Shown here: positions 8,659 through 17,202 of the stretch, piece by piece
Numbering within the stretch: the stretch's first letter is position 1
Layout: each line of letters begins with the position of its first letter
NCBI GenBank assembly: GCA_004322365.1
Contig: SCTS01000004.1
Coordinates: forward strand, 1-31,777
From: Patescibacteria group bacterium
GTDB lineage: Bacteria; Patescibacteria; Paceibacteria; UBA9973; UBA2103
Length of the DNA stretch: 31,777 nucleotides
Reading direction: 5' to 3'
Translations under genes and position numbers: made by a program
The notes under the pieces: generated by a model
What the model was told of the DNA's origin: nothing
Databases searched by the model: none
The model's input: the letters and a program-made list of their open reading frames with translations, nothing else

Positions 8659-8695
8659 AAGCTTCTAGGTTCAAGGTGCTAGGTTCTAGCTTGAG
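8655..8695. repeat. Heptamer array A (degenerate GGTTCTA units)
   Basis: Begins inside the gyrB stop (CTAG) with the palindrome CTAGAAGCTTCTAG (8655-8668). Units such as GGTTCAA, GGTGCTA and GGTTCTA then follow in 7-nt register. It belongs to the same family as arrays at 19306, 22481, 24480 and 26166. Confidence 0.7.
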
Positions 8696-8702
8696 GAAAA
8701 AC

Positions 8703-8744
8703 AACAAGCAAAAACTCTCCGACTGAGGAGAGTTTTTGCTTGTT
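8703..8744 (+). terminator. Terminator of gyrB, 18-bp perfect stem
   Basis: Arms 8703-8720 and 8727-8744 are exact reverse complements with the loop gactga. The right arm carries TTTTT. The inner stem (AAAAACTCTCC / GGAGAGTTTTT) is shared with the hairpin at 8892-8919. Confidence 0.8.
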
Positions 8745-8788
8745 AGGTTGCGGTATCGTCACTGGATTTTTCTTTTTGTGTTATTTAA

Positions 8789-8834
8789 GGCTGTATAGTA
8801 TAAGTTAACGATCGTTAATTTATACTATACGGCC
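8789..8834 (+). repeat. 46-bp palindrome, copy 2 of the TTAACGATCGTTAA element
   Basis: Halves 8789-8811 and 8812-8834 are reverse complements except for two positions. Both differences give G-U pairs in a plus-strand RNA and would be A-C mismatches in a minus-strand RNA. It matches copy 1 (1581-1632) across the arms and in the preceding TATTTAA. It lies between two terminators in the spacer between converging gyrB and the CARDB gene. Confidence 0.8.
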
Positions 8835-8891
8835 ATCACCTCATGTCTTTGTGGGAGCAGTAAATAGGGAATAGGAAATGAGTGAGAATAG

Positions 8892-8919
8892 AAAAACTCT
8901 CCGGTTAAGGAGAGTTTTT
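8892..8919 (-). terminator. Terminator of the CARDB gene (usable on both strands)
   Basis: Arms 8892-8902 (AAAAACTCTCC) and 8909-8919, loop ggttaa. It lies 25 nt past the stop of the minus-strand gene at 8944; read on the minus strand the stem ends in TTTTT. Apart from this hairpin, the palindrome and array A, the 8659-8943 spacer shows only an AATAGGG/AATAGGA-like stretch at 8850-8890. Confidence 0.75.
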
Positions 8920-8943
8920 TGCTTGGAATCCGCACCCGTCGAT

Positions 8944-10002
8944 TTATCTCGTTGTGATCGTGTATCTCACGATGTTGTTGTCCTTGTTGCGCTCGTTGAT
9001 GCGACCTGCGGGATCAATATTTACCACGAAGAGTCCGTCTGGCTTTGAAGCGTCAAAGCTGTCAAATCCTACAGTGAATTCAATACGGTCACCAGGGGCA
9101 AGTGCTTGCTGAAGTGGTGCTGAGAAAATGTTTGCAGGGAGTGTTGGAAGTACTGCGTTGAAGTCAAACTCAGGTGAGGTTTTTGTACCGATGTTTTCGA
9201 CTGCAAAGCGAACTGCAATGCGTGTATTGGTTCTCGATGGTGTTGAGCTTGCAGTAAAGACACCAGAAGTTTTATCCACGACACCAATTTCAAGAATGCG
9301 TGCTGTGAGGTCAACATAACCATTTGGATTAGAGACACCTACACCGCCGTTGATTGGGTAGATTTGGGTCTGTGTTGGTCCTGGAGTTACTGGGCGAGGA
9401 GTGGTTACTACAGGAGTTGTGGGAGTTGGTGTGGTTGTTACTGGAGTTGTTGGTGTGAGGGTTCCAGGGCTTGTTACATTACCTGTGTTCTGAATAGTGA
9501 ATGTAGTTTGTCCTGTGACAGTAGGGGTATTTGCACCGTTTGGTGTGAAGTCGATAAATACTTGTACATCGACGAAGCGGTTATTAACTGAAAGGGGAGT
9601 AAGAACGATTTGGTTGCTTGAATGTGTGAAATTGAAAGGGACATTACAGTAGACGGTTGTTGAAGCACTCATGAATGATACGCCATCCGCACAGTTGTAG
9701 CGGAATGTGTATGAACCTTCAATACTCTTCTTCTCGTGTGTCCACGAAAGTGCAAACGGCTCGTTTGAATTGATAGTGAGTGATGGTGCTGAAAGAGCAA
9801 TCTTTTCTCCCGCAGGAACGAAGATTGAAGTAAAGCTCACAATCGCTGATGCGAATGATGAGAATGCATTTGGGATACCGCGTGCTACCTGCACAGAGCC
9901 CCACATACCTACAATAATAATTGCGAGAAAGCCAAAAATGGCTAGCGTTCGTACTGCAACGCCTCCGAGGCGTGACTGTGTCTTTTTTAAATCGTTTTCC
10001 AT
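8944..10002 (-). CDS. Membrane-anchored secreted protein with Thr/Pro linker and C-terminal CARDB domain
   Basis: 352 residues from the chosen ATG at 10002. A short cytosolic end is followed by one hydrophobic helix (about 17-35), then an extracytoplasmic beta-rich domain (about 63-172) with two cysteines (104, 119) that could pair. A Thr/Pro-rich linker (about 180-213) follows, then a CARDB-like domain (about 228-350) ending in the typical NIDPAGRINERNKDNN. CARDB domains are adhesion or assembly modules in surface proteins. The reading frame extends to a start at 10116, but I reject that extension: ATG 10002 precedes the anchor and sits 7 nt after the -10 of a TTGACA-17-TATACA promoter. The gene diverges from the 811-residue gene and converges on gyrB. 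The ligand is unknown. Confidence 0.75.
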   Translation of the reverse strand: MENDLKKTQSRLGGVAVRTLAIFGFLAIIIVGMWGSVQVARGIPNAFSSFASAIVSFTSIFVPAGEKIALSAPSLTINSNEPFALSWTHEKKSIEGSYTFRYNCADGVSFMSASTTVYCNVPFNFTHSSNQIVLTPLSVNNRFVDVQVFIDFTPNGANTPTVTGQTTFTIQNTGNVTSPGTLTPTTPVTTTPTPTTPVVTTPRPVTPGPTQTQIYPINGGVGVSNPNGYVDLTARILEIGVVDKTSGVFTASSTPSRTNTRIAVRFAVENIGTKTSPEFDFNAVLPTLPANIFSAPLQQALAPGDRIEFTVGFDSFDASKPDGLFVVNIDPAGRINERNKDNNIVRYTITTR

Positions 10003-10009
10003 AAAACAC

Positions 10010-10038
10010 TGTATATCATATAAGATTGCTCTTGTCAA
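10010..10038 (-). promoter_or_regulatory. Sigma-70-type promoter of the CARDB gene
   Basis: On the minus strand: TTGACA (10033-10038), 17-nt spacer, TATACA (10010-10015), then 7 nt to ATG 10002. A leaderless transcript is predicted. Confidence 0.75.
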
Positions 10039-10103
10039 GCTTCTAATCTTTCTCGTAATAGCTCCGAATGTTAGACGGCTATGAAAGGTGCCTATTACTA
10101 GAC

Positions 10104-10132
10104 TTGACAAAGCCATTTAAGCGTGATACTGT
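10104..10132 (+). promoter_or_regulatory. Sigma-70-type promoter of the 811-residue gene
   Basis: TTGACA (10104-10109), 17-nt spacer, TACTGT (10127-10132). The leader to ATG 10180 is about 40 nt, longer than for most genes here. It is back to back with the minus-strand promoter at 10010-10038. Confidence 0.65.
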
Positions 10133-10179
10133 CTCAATAATTCCCAATCGGGATTTTCATACATTTTTTAAATAAAAAC

Positions 10180-12615
10180 ATGTCGACAGCAACCTTTGAA
10201 GGAACCGAACCTATTACTCAACAAAAAATGAGCAAGTCTGAGCGTGCAGAGCAGAGAGCAGAGCGTGCGCGTGAACATGCAAAAATTAAAGCAGAAAAAA
10301 AAGCAGCTTATGCTCCCGTGCAGTTTGCTCGTAAGGAGTACTATTCTGTAGGTAGTCAATTTTCACGCACAAGTCCGGAATTTCTTTCAGTTTTAAAAAG
10401 ATATAGAGACGCACTTGCTTCGTATGAAGAATTTTTGTTTCAACGATATGGACTTGATGTTGTTGACAGTGCTCATGAGACAGAAATCTTGCGTGCTTCC
10501 AGTGTCGCTAATTTTGGTTTTGGACATGTTACTTTAGAACATCTTCGTGCTGTTGGTATAGGCGCAGGCGCAGGAGTTCTTACTCATACAGGGGGAGCTG
10601 CTGCACTCACTATTGTTGGTACAGGTATAGCAGTTGGTGCTGGCACAAGCCTTGTTATTGAGAAGGTAGATAAAGACATTGAGGAGGTGTTTTTTAAAAA
10701 AGAAAAAAATGCTCGAGAGAAAGGCATGAGTTTATCTGATTTTAGGAAGGAACATAAAAGCTTGTTGGTACAGCGCGCTGAATCAATAAAGAAGCGAAAA
10801 TACGCGCGAATGGCGACTCGCTATGCGCTCACTGGAGGAACAGTGTTGTTTACAGGTGCAGTGTCCGCTGATCATATGGGGCATTCACTTGGACAGATGT
10901 TATCGAGCTGGGTCCGTGAACAGATACACACACTAGGAGTTAATGATTCGACCGCTAACTATCTCGCAGATGGAAATGGAATGTATCAGAAGGCAGTGCA
11001 TGCAATAGGGTCTGCTGTTGGTTCTGTTTGGAATGAATTTCTTGGAGTGAAGGATGCTGGGGCAGCTCCGTTGCCACCGGGCGGTGTTCATCCATCCGAA
11101 CTTCCTGGTAATGGTGGAGGGACCCCTGAAGTGGGACGAACACAACTCATTACACATTTCGGAAGTGCGCCATGGGCTAGAAGTCTCACAGAAGCACTGA
11201 GTCCTCGCTCTATTAGTGAAGCGGCAGACGTGTTGATTCGAGGCGGTATGAATCCTGAAGCACGCGAAGAATTTATTGCAGCAGCAAACGCTTTTAGGAA
11301 CAATCAGAGTCCAGAGTTCGTTGATTTCACCAGGAGAGAATGGGAAGCACAGGCATTTAGGACACGTGGTGTCCCTAGCGTCCTTGGTGACGGTGTCGAC
11401 AGAGTTCTTTTTGATGCGAGTAGAGAGCCTGGCTTTAGAGGTGAACATCCTCCGGTATACCGTGCGTTAAAAATGCCTTTTTCTTATACTGATGCACGTG
11501 GTGTTTTGCATGAGGTCATGGTTGAAATACCAATAGGTAAAGCCGATGGTTCTGGAGAGCAGGATTGTTACAACTTCTCTCTTTATAGCGATAGTACAGT
11601 AGTTACGCCGCCCCCAACACCAGAGGCATTTGTGCCTCCACCAACACCAGAAAGACCAGTACTTGTTGTGCCTCGCGTTATTTGGTCAGAACAATCTGGT
11701 TTTGTAGCCTCAGATTGTACTTCGTGTGGTCCCGAAATGAAGATTACTAACCTTCGTATACTTGAATACAGAGGTGAAAGTCTTGAGGAGGCTCGTCAGT
11801 ATATGATCGCAGCGTTGAGCGAGCGTTCAGCGTGGGTTGATTATCAAAGAAACATGGACTATAAGTTTGTGTATCTCCGATTTCATAACAATCTCACGGG
11901 GGTAGATACCTTCCACTGTTTGAATCTTGAAAACAATCAATTTTCTCAACCAACTATCGTAACTGATAGGGGAACAGAGGTTGTTCGAACTGCTGAGCAG
12001 TTTGATGGTTTGGTTACTGGGACGAGTGAAGAATGGAAAATGACTGGCTCTGCACGTAGTGCACGTGGTTCTGATATTAGCGTCCTCAGTCCTAAAGATC
12101 CGATGCCACTTTTTGCCGTAGATCCAGATGGTGATGGCAGACCGAATCGTTTCGTTCCAGGTATGGATATAAATGGCAATGGTATTTTGGAGGCCAATGA
12201 AATTGGCCGTACCTTGAATGACGTTGTTGATAATCAAATGTATTTAATTGGTAACGACATCATTCCTCAAGAGGGAGGGTCGCCAGATGCACAAGCAGTT
12301 CTTGAGAGAACATTTCTTTCAAGAATTCCTGAGGCCTTCATTCAGGGTCGTACTGAAGGAGCGCGATTTGCAGCATTGAAAGCAGAATTTGGTGGAATCT
12401 TGAGTGATGAGCAAATCCGCGAACTCGGTCGTTGGTTGCATTTCTATGAAGAACTACATACAACACCAGCACATCCTGATGGGGCAGCGGCATACAGAAA
12501 CTCTGATGGCTCGCCAAAAGTAATTTTCCAATTCCTCCGTGAAGGCATTACTGAGACAGCACGACCTAGAGACGGCTCAGTAGGGGACTTCCCAGACCTT
12601 AGAAGGGCGCAATAA
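10180..12615 (+). CDS. Large membrane-associated protein with two EF-hand-like calcium loops; family not recognised
   Basis: 811 residues. Residues 17-44 are highly charged (Glu/Arg/Lys/Ala), likely helical and cytosolic. Two hydrophobic Gly/Ala-rich regions (about 123-160 and 212-230) are likely membrane segments. The rest is predicted soluble, with a Pro-rich repeat (PPPTPEAFV, then PPPTPE, about 477-491). Two Asp-rich loops follow: DPDGDGRPN (648-656), as in thrombospondin type-3 repeats, and DINGNGILEANE (663-674), a canonical 12-position EF-hand or dockerin-type loop with acidic or amide side chains at positions 1, 3, 5, 9 and 12. It also has SDCTSC (about 511-516). It lies between the CARDB gene and the sortase, so it is probably part of the envelope locus; the function is unknown. 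Confidence 0.7.
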   Translation: MSTATFEGTEPITQQKMSKSERAEQRAERAREHAKIKAEKKAAYAPVQFARKEYYSVGSQFSRTSPEFLSVLKRYRDALASYEEFLFQRYGLDVVDSAHETEILRASSVANFGFGHVTLEHLRAVGIGAGAGVLTHTGGAAALTIVGTGIAVGAGTSLVIEKVDKDIEEVFFKKEKNAREKGMSLSDFRKEHKSLLVQRAESIKKRKYARMATRYALTGGTVLFTGAVSADHMGHSLGQMLSSWVREQIHTLGVNDSTANYLADGNGMYQKAVHAIGSAVGSVWNEFLGVKDAGAAPLPPGGVHPSELPGNGGGTPEVGRTQLITHFGSAPWARSLTEALSPRSISEAADVLIRGGMNPEAREEFIAAANAFRNNQSPEFVDFTRREWEAQAFRTRGVPSVLGDGVDRVLFDASREPGFRGEHPPVYRALKMPFSYTDARGVLHEVMVEIPIGKADGSGEQDCYNFSLYSDSTVVTPPPTPEAFVPPPTPERPVLVVPRVIWSEQSGFVASDCTSCGPEMKITNLRILEYRGESLEEARQYMIAALSERSAWVDYQRNMDYKFVYLRFHNNLTGVDTFHCLNLENNQFSQPTIVTDRGTEVVRTAEQFDGLVTGTSEEWKMTGSARSARGSDISVLSPKDPMPLFAVDPDGDGRPNRFVPGMDINGNGILEANEIGRTLNDVVDNQMYLIGNDIIPQEGGSPDAQAVLERTFLSRIPEAFIQGRTEGARFAALKAEFGGILSDEQIRELGRWLHFYEELHTTPAHPDGAAAYRNSDGSPKVIFQFLREGITETARPRDGSVGDFPDLRRAQ

Positions 12616-12623
12616 TTGGTGAT

Positions 12624-12652
12624 TTGACAAATACAGATTTGTGATGTAATAT
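12624..12652 (+). promoter_or_regulatory. Sigma-70-type promoter of the sortase gene
   Basis: TTGACA (12624-12629), 17-nt spacer, TAATAT (12647-12652), 8 nt to ATG 12661. This supports the early start and a leaderless transcript. Confidence 0.75.
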
Positions 12653-12660
12653 GAAAAGAC

Positions 12661-13437
12661 ATGATGCAAGGCACCACAACAGCTTTCGGAACAAATGATT
12701 TTTTCACTATGATTAAAAATGACACTCCGAAACATAGACGAATAACCTCACGACCGTGGGAGTTTCTTGCAATCTTTCTGATTGTCTTTTTTGTTGTGTC
12801 GGTGTTTCTTTTCGCAATTGATTTTGTTCCAGAATCTCCAACTTCAATCAATACTGCCACTGTTGCACAGGCTTCCGTAGTTACCTTGAGTGCCTCAGAG
12901 CCAATCAATACTACTCAGTCTGCCAGTGTGACTAAAAGCGCAACTACAAACGGTGTAGCTCCAGTTGCGTACGCTTCTCCTGATGCACCTCTCCGGATCA
13001 CAATACCGAAAGTCGGCATTGATGCACCAGTCAATAATCCAAACATTACAAGCGTGAGTGGTTTGGATAATGCTCTTTTGAAAGGAGCAGTTCGTTACCC
13101 AGGCTCAGCACTTCTTGGTGAGAATGGTCCAATGTTTATCTTTGGGCACCAAAGTTATTTACCTGTAGTGAAGAATCAGGCTTTCAAGGCATTTAATAGT
13201 TTGCAAAATGTTCGTGCTGGCGATGACATTATTGTGTCATCTGCAACTACTAATTATCACTACCGCGTGACTTCAATTTCATATGTTGATGCAGGTGATG
13301 CTGAAATACAGATTAGTGGTGGGGGAAGAACTCTTACCTTGGTTACTTGCGATTCGTTTGGTAAACAAAAAACAAAACGATATGTCGTAGAAGCAGAGTT
13401 TACTTTCGAAGAGCCTATTACCACCACACGCGTTTAA
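12661..13437 (+). CDS. Sortase (cysteine transpeptidase), membrane-anchored
   Basis: 258 residues. A single hydrophobic helix (about 34-56) acts as N-terminal anchor, followed by a Ser/Thr-rich stalk (about 57-105) and the sortase beta-barrel. The catalytic triad is visible: H163 (FIFGHQSYLP), C230 in TLVTCDSFG, and R240 (KTKRYVV). Sortases cut a sorting motif in a secreted protein and join it to an amine on the cell surface. Class cannot be fixed from sequence alone; D or E-like is plausible. The next gene encodes a protein with IPYTG plus a hydrophobic segment and Lys-Arg, the best substrate candidate. An alternative start is Met17 (12709); the promoter spacing favours 12661. Confidence 0.9.
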   Translation: MMQGTTTAFGTNDFFTMIKNDTPKHRRITSRPWEFLAIFLIVFFVVSVFLFAIDFVPESPTSINTATVAQASVVTLSASEPINTTQSASVTKSATTNGVAPVAYASPDAPLRITIPKVGIDAPVNNPNITSVSGLDNALLKGAVRYPGSALLGENGPMFIFGHQSYLPVVKNQAFKAFNSLQNVRAGDDIIVSSATTNYHYRVTSISYVDAGDAEIQISGGGRTLTLVTCDSFGKQKTKRYVVEAEFTFEEPITTTRV

Positions 13438-13447
13438 TTAATTTTTT

Positions 13448-16400
13448 ATGAACCACATCACTATGAAACCAAGTATTGTACAAAAAACCGCATTCATCAT
13501 CCTTGCGAGTATCGCGATTTTTGCTGGTGCATGGTTTTCTATTGATGCCGTACAGATATCTTTTAATACAAGCTCAATCACCGCAGATGCTGCAGGAGGC
13601 TGTGGTGGTTGTGGTCATGGTTCTTGGGTTTGGAATTATACGGTACAGCGAGACGGTGGTGGTGGTGGAGGCGGCGGAGGGGGTGGTGGTGGATATGCAC
13701 CGTCATGCGTTCTCAGTGTCAGTGGAAATCCTATTAGCCCAGGACAAGGTGTGACACTGTCTTGGATTACATCTGGTGTAACTTCAGTCTCTATTGATAA
13801 TGGAGTTGGATCTGTTGTCGTGGATGGCTCTACATTGATTGCTCCTTCAGTGACAACAACCTATACACTCACAGGTACTGGTCCAAACGGTACAGTGATT
13901 TGTGATCAGACCGTTATTGTTGTTGTGCCACCTACTCCTGTTTGTTCTGCTGACCTTTCTAAGGATCACCTTATTTGGAGCACTACTAATGCGACCTCGG
14001 TCACTATTAATACACTTACTCCCGGTTCTCCTGTAGTCCCTGCTCCGTATGGACTTTCAGGTTCACATAACTTTATTCCACCACTAGGTGCCGGTACACA
14101 TTCGTACAATCTTGTCGCAACAGGCCCTGGAGGAACAGTGCTGTGTGCTGTTACGGTCACGATTACTCCAGAACCTGCACCAACCTGTACCTTGAGTGCC
14201 AATCCAACCTCTATTACAGGTGGTGGGTCTTCGACTCTTTCATGGACTACAACTAATACGACATCTATTTCAATTAATCAGGGTATTGGTGGGGTAGAGA
14301 AATCGGGCTCAACATCTGTTTCGCCAACTGCGTCAACGGTCTACACGCTTACCGCAACAGGCCCTGGGGGCACGGTTACCTGCGCACAAGGAATTACGGT
14401 GACTCCACCACCACCGCCAGTATGTATGCTCGATTTTTCTCCAACTTCTATTTCTTGGACAACCACGAACGCCACCTCACTCACGCTTGTTTCGACGACT
14501 GGATCGCCAGCTATCCCTTCTCCTGCTCTGGACGGTTCATACAACTTTAATCCTAATCTTGGAGTAGGTACTCATTCGTATACACTCACTGCGACAGGTG
14601 CAGGGGGGTCAGTGATATGTATCGGAACTATACATATTGATCCACCGCCTTCTACTCCGGCGTGTACCCTTGATGCCAACCCTGCTTCTATTATTACTGG
14701 CGCTTCTTCGATACTTTCGTGGACGACAGCAAATGCAACATCGTTCTCTATTGATCAGGGTGTTGGTTCGCTCTCAACCGCAAATGGTTCGGTTACTGTT
14801 TCGCCTACTGTTACAAAAACCTACACTCTTACTGCAACGGGTGCAGGAGGTACTGTTACTTGTCAAAAGACAATTACAGTTTCAGCAAATCCTCCACCAA
14901 CATGTAGCCTTACTGCATCAGCCTCAACTATTCTTTCAGGTGGCTCAGCAACGCTCTCATGGACGACCGCAAATGCAACTTCAGTAAGTATTGCGCCAGG
15001 GATTGGTGCAGTTGCAACCAATGGTTCGAGAAGTGTGAGTCCGTCCTCGACAACAACGTATGTTCTTACTGCAACGGGCCCTGGTGGAACTGTAACGTGT
15101 CAGAAAATAATTACTGTCACCGTCTCACCAATGCCAGTGTGTTCACTTGATCTCTCAAAAGATCAGATTAGTTGGACTACTACGAATGCAACTGCGGTTA
15201 CTATCACTCCAACAACTGCATCTCCCACAATCCCTGGTCCCCAAGCACTCTCAGGTTTCTTTAACTTTGTTCCAGCGCTTGGTGTTGGTACACATACCTA
15301 CAGTCTTACGGCAACAGGTCCAGGAGGTACGGTTTTGTGTGGAGTGAATGTTACTGTTACACCAAACCCTGCACCGACGTGTACACTTAATGCAAATCCA
15401 ACGACGATTGCTCCCGGAGGTTCGTCAGCTCTTTCATGGACGACAACGAACGCTACTTCTGTGGTGATAACTCAAGGTATTGGCTCGGTAACCCTAAACG
15501 GTTCAACATCTGTTTCACCAACAACTTCTAAAACATACGCTCTTACTGCTACAGGCCCTGGTGGTTCTGTAACGTGTCAGCAAACAGTTGTCGTAACACC
15601 ACCTGCAACACCTGCATGTACTTTGACTGCTACACCTTCGTCTGTGAATGCAGGTGATGCTTCAGCGCTTTCGTGGACAACAACAAATGCACTCTCGGCT
15701 TCGATTGACCACGGTGTTGGTGCAGTGACTCCTGTTATTTCAGGAGCAACTGCAGTATCTGTTTCGAGCACTGTTACCTACACGATGACAGTAACAAGTC
15801 CATTCGGTGCAACCAATACTTGTCAGACTACTATTACAGTCACCACCCCAGGACCTGCATGTACGATTACCGTTTCGCGCTCTTCAATAAATACTGGACA
15901 GAGCGTCACCGTTTCTTGGACATCAGTTAATGCAACGAGTGGTTCTATAACCGGAGGAGTAGGTTCAGTGAGCCCAGTTTCGGGAGGCTCTATTGATTTG
16001 TTCCCACCATCCGATACAACCTATGTCGGAACATTCACTGGCCCTAATGGCACAGTGTCATGTCAAAAGACTGTGACGGTCGCTCCTACGGGTTGTACCA
16101 CTAACTGTGGCGGAGGACTCAACCCTCCTAACGTTGTTCTCTACAAGCAACCATCTAACCAACCGTTGGCATTCATTTCTCTTTCTCAGATTCCTTACAC
16201 TGGATTTGACGCAGGACCAGCACTTACCATGCTCTTCTGGCTTGCTATCGGGCTTTTCTCTGCACTGATTGCATATATCGTAGCGGGGAAACGAGGTATT
16301 AGATTTGTGATGGGATATGCAAACACTACTCCTCATGCTCGACCAGAAACTCCAGCTGAAAGACATGAACATGCACGCGAGGAGGTGTACGGAACTCCGT

Positions 16401-17188
16401 ATCCAACTCCCGATGCTTTAGCAACGCATCAGGCACGAGTTGTGTCACCTACAAAAACAGAAGAGGTATTTATTCCTGTCGAACAATTGCTTACCAGCGT
16501 TGTCCCAGTTGCACCTTCGCGCTCGCCAGTACCTGCAGTTGACGGTATTCCAAACATTGCTGATGTGATTGAATCTCGCGCTCACGCTGCAGGTGTACTC
16601 ATGTCACCAGAAGCAGTCACTCTCGCCACTTCGATTTCAACCGATAGAGCAGAATCTCTTCGTGTGTTTGGGAACATCTTGAATGAAGCGGTGCGTACAA
16701 TTCCTCGTGAAAACGGTTGGATTATGCTTACTACTGATCGTTTTGCTGATCTTGCAAATAAGGATCAGGGTGTACGTATCGCTCCTCCAACAGCTTCTGC
16801 ATTCCCAATTGCTACACCAGTGAGTGCTCCGGTAGATGTAGTAGTTAAAAGCCCAGTTGATAGCGTTGCCGCATCTCAGTTTGCTAGCGCTGTGGTTTCA
16901 GGTAATCGTGATGTTGCCTTCAGTGTTATGCGTTCCTTCGAGCATGACGGAATGAGTCCTACCGCACTCATGACTTCAACAGCTGTTGCCCTCGATACTC
17001 TGTATCGCACTCGTAAAGACAATCGTCCTGCCGTCGACACGACTCTTGCGGACAGTGCTTCCCATCTCTCTGACGAGCAACTTGCACACCTCGTCAATGT
17101 CTTCACACACTCTCTCGACACCGTATACGCTTCACCATTCACTGGCGTGAAGCTCGCCCTCGCCCAAGCGTTTGAGGTGGTGGGATAA
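13448..17188 (+). CDS. Giant surface protein: ten Ig-like repeats, internal IPYTG sorting-like motif, membrane helix and cytoplasmic tail
   Basis: 1246 residues. The signal or anchor helix is at about 13-30. Residues 51-58 are GGCGGCGH, and 13 glycines in a row follow (70-82). Ten repeats of about 80 residues (about 85-880) start with P-x-C and end near G-x-V-x-C, so each probably holds one disulfide. Seven have the pattern SW-T-NATS...SVSPT..YTLTATGPGGTVTC; three (second, fourth, seventh) are a variant beginning LSKD or similar. After TGCTTNCGGG comes I915-P-Y-T-G919, a hydrophobic stretch (about 924-946) and K-R. That is the order of an LPXTG sorting signal, but about 298 more residues follow instead of ending there. 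The tail lacks similarity I recognise. Start chosen at 13448; Met6 (13463) is also possible. The spacer from the sortase is 10 nt, so they are probably co-transcribed. Confidence 0.85.
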   Translation: MNHITMKPSIVQKTAFIILASIAIFAGAWFSIDAVQISFNTSSITADAAGGCGGCGHGSWVWNYTVQRDGGGGGGGGGGGGGYAPSCVLSVSGNPISPGQGVTLSWITSGVTSVSIDNGVGSVVVDGSTLIAPSVTTTYTLTGTGPNGTVICDQTVIVVVPPTPVCSADLSKDHLIWSTTNATSVTINTLTPGSPVVPAPYGLSGSHNFIPPLGAGTHSYNLVATGPGGTVLCAVTVTITPEPAPTCTLSANPTSITGGGSSTLSWTTTNTTSISINQGIGGVEKSGSTSVSPTASTVYTLTATGPGGTVTCAQGITVTPPPPPVCMLDFSPTSISWTTTNATSLTLVSTTGSPAIPSPALDGSYNFNPNLGVGTHSYTLTATGAGGSVICIGTIHIDPPPSTPACTLDANPASIITGASSILSWTTANATSFSIDQGVGSLSTANGSVTVSPTVTKTYTLTATGAGGTVTCQKTITVSANPPPTCSLTASASTILSGGSATLSWTTANATSVSIAPGIGAVATNGSRSVSPSSTTTYVLTATGPGGTVTCQKIITVTVSPMPVCSLDLSKDQISWTTTNATAVTITPTTASPTIPGPQALSGFFNFVPALGVGTHTYSLTATGPGGTVLCGVNVTVTPNPAPTCTLNANPTTIAPGGSSALSWTTTNATSVVITQGIGSVTLNGSTSVSPTTSKTYALTATGPGGSVTCQQTVVVTPPATPACTLTATPSSVNAGDASALSWTTTNALSASIDHGVGAVTPVISGATAVSVSSTVTYTMTVTSPFGATNTCQTTITVTTPGPACTITVSRSSINTGQSVTVSWTSVNATSGSITGGVGSVSPVSGGSIDLFPPSDTTYVGTFTGPNGTVSCQKTVTVAPTGCTTNCGGGLNPPNVVLYKQPSNQPLAFISLSQIPYTGFDAGPALTMLFWLAIGLFSALIAYIVAGKRGIRFVMGYANTTPHARPETPAERHEHAREEVYGTPYPTPDALATHQARVVSPTKTEEVFIPVEQLLTSVVPVAPSRSPVPAVDGIPNIADVIESRAHAAGVLMSPEAVTLATSISTDRAESLRVFGNILNEAVRTIPRENGWIMLTTDRFADLANKDQGVRIAPPTASAFPIATPVSAPVDVVVKSPVDSVAASQFASAVVSGNRDVAFSVMRSFEHDGMSPTALMTSTAVALDTLYRTRKDNRPAVDTTLADSASHLSDEQLAHLVNVFTHSLDTVYASPFTGVKLALAQAFEVVG
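13700..16090 (+). repeat. Ten tandem coding repeats (Ig-like, about 240 bp each)
   Basis: Internal repeats of the giant surface protein, two types (A: 1, 3, 5, 6, 8, 9, 10; B: 2, 4, 7). The A/B order suggests block duplications. DNA copies are diverged, not identical. A GGT/GGC microsatellite encoding polyglycine precedes them (about 13655-13693). Confidence 0.85.
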
Positions 17189-17202
17189 CAAGACGTAAGA
17201 CT

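Noticed and set aside
9707..10084. 125-residue plus-strand ORF opposite the CARDB gene
   Set aside because: Shadow of a real gene on the other strand; no motif, and it crosses the CARDB promoter.
10003..10116. 38-codon N-terminal extension of the CARDB protein
   Set aside because: It crosses the TTGACA-17-TATACA promoter, and the anchor helix is close to ATG 10002.
10933..11448. 171-residue minus-strand ORF inside the 811-residue gene
   Set aside because: No domain or start signal; its composition is that of an antisense frame.
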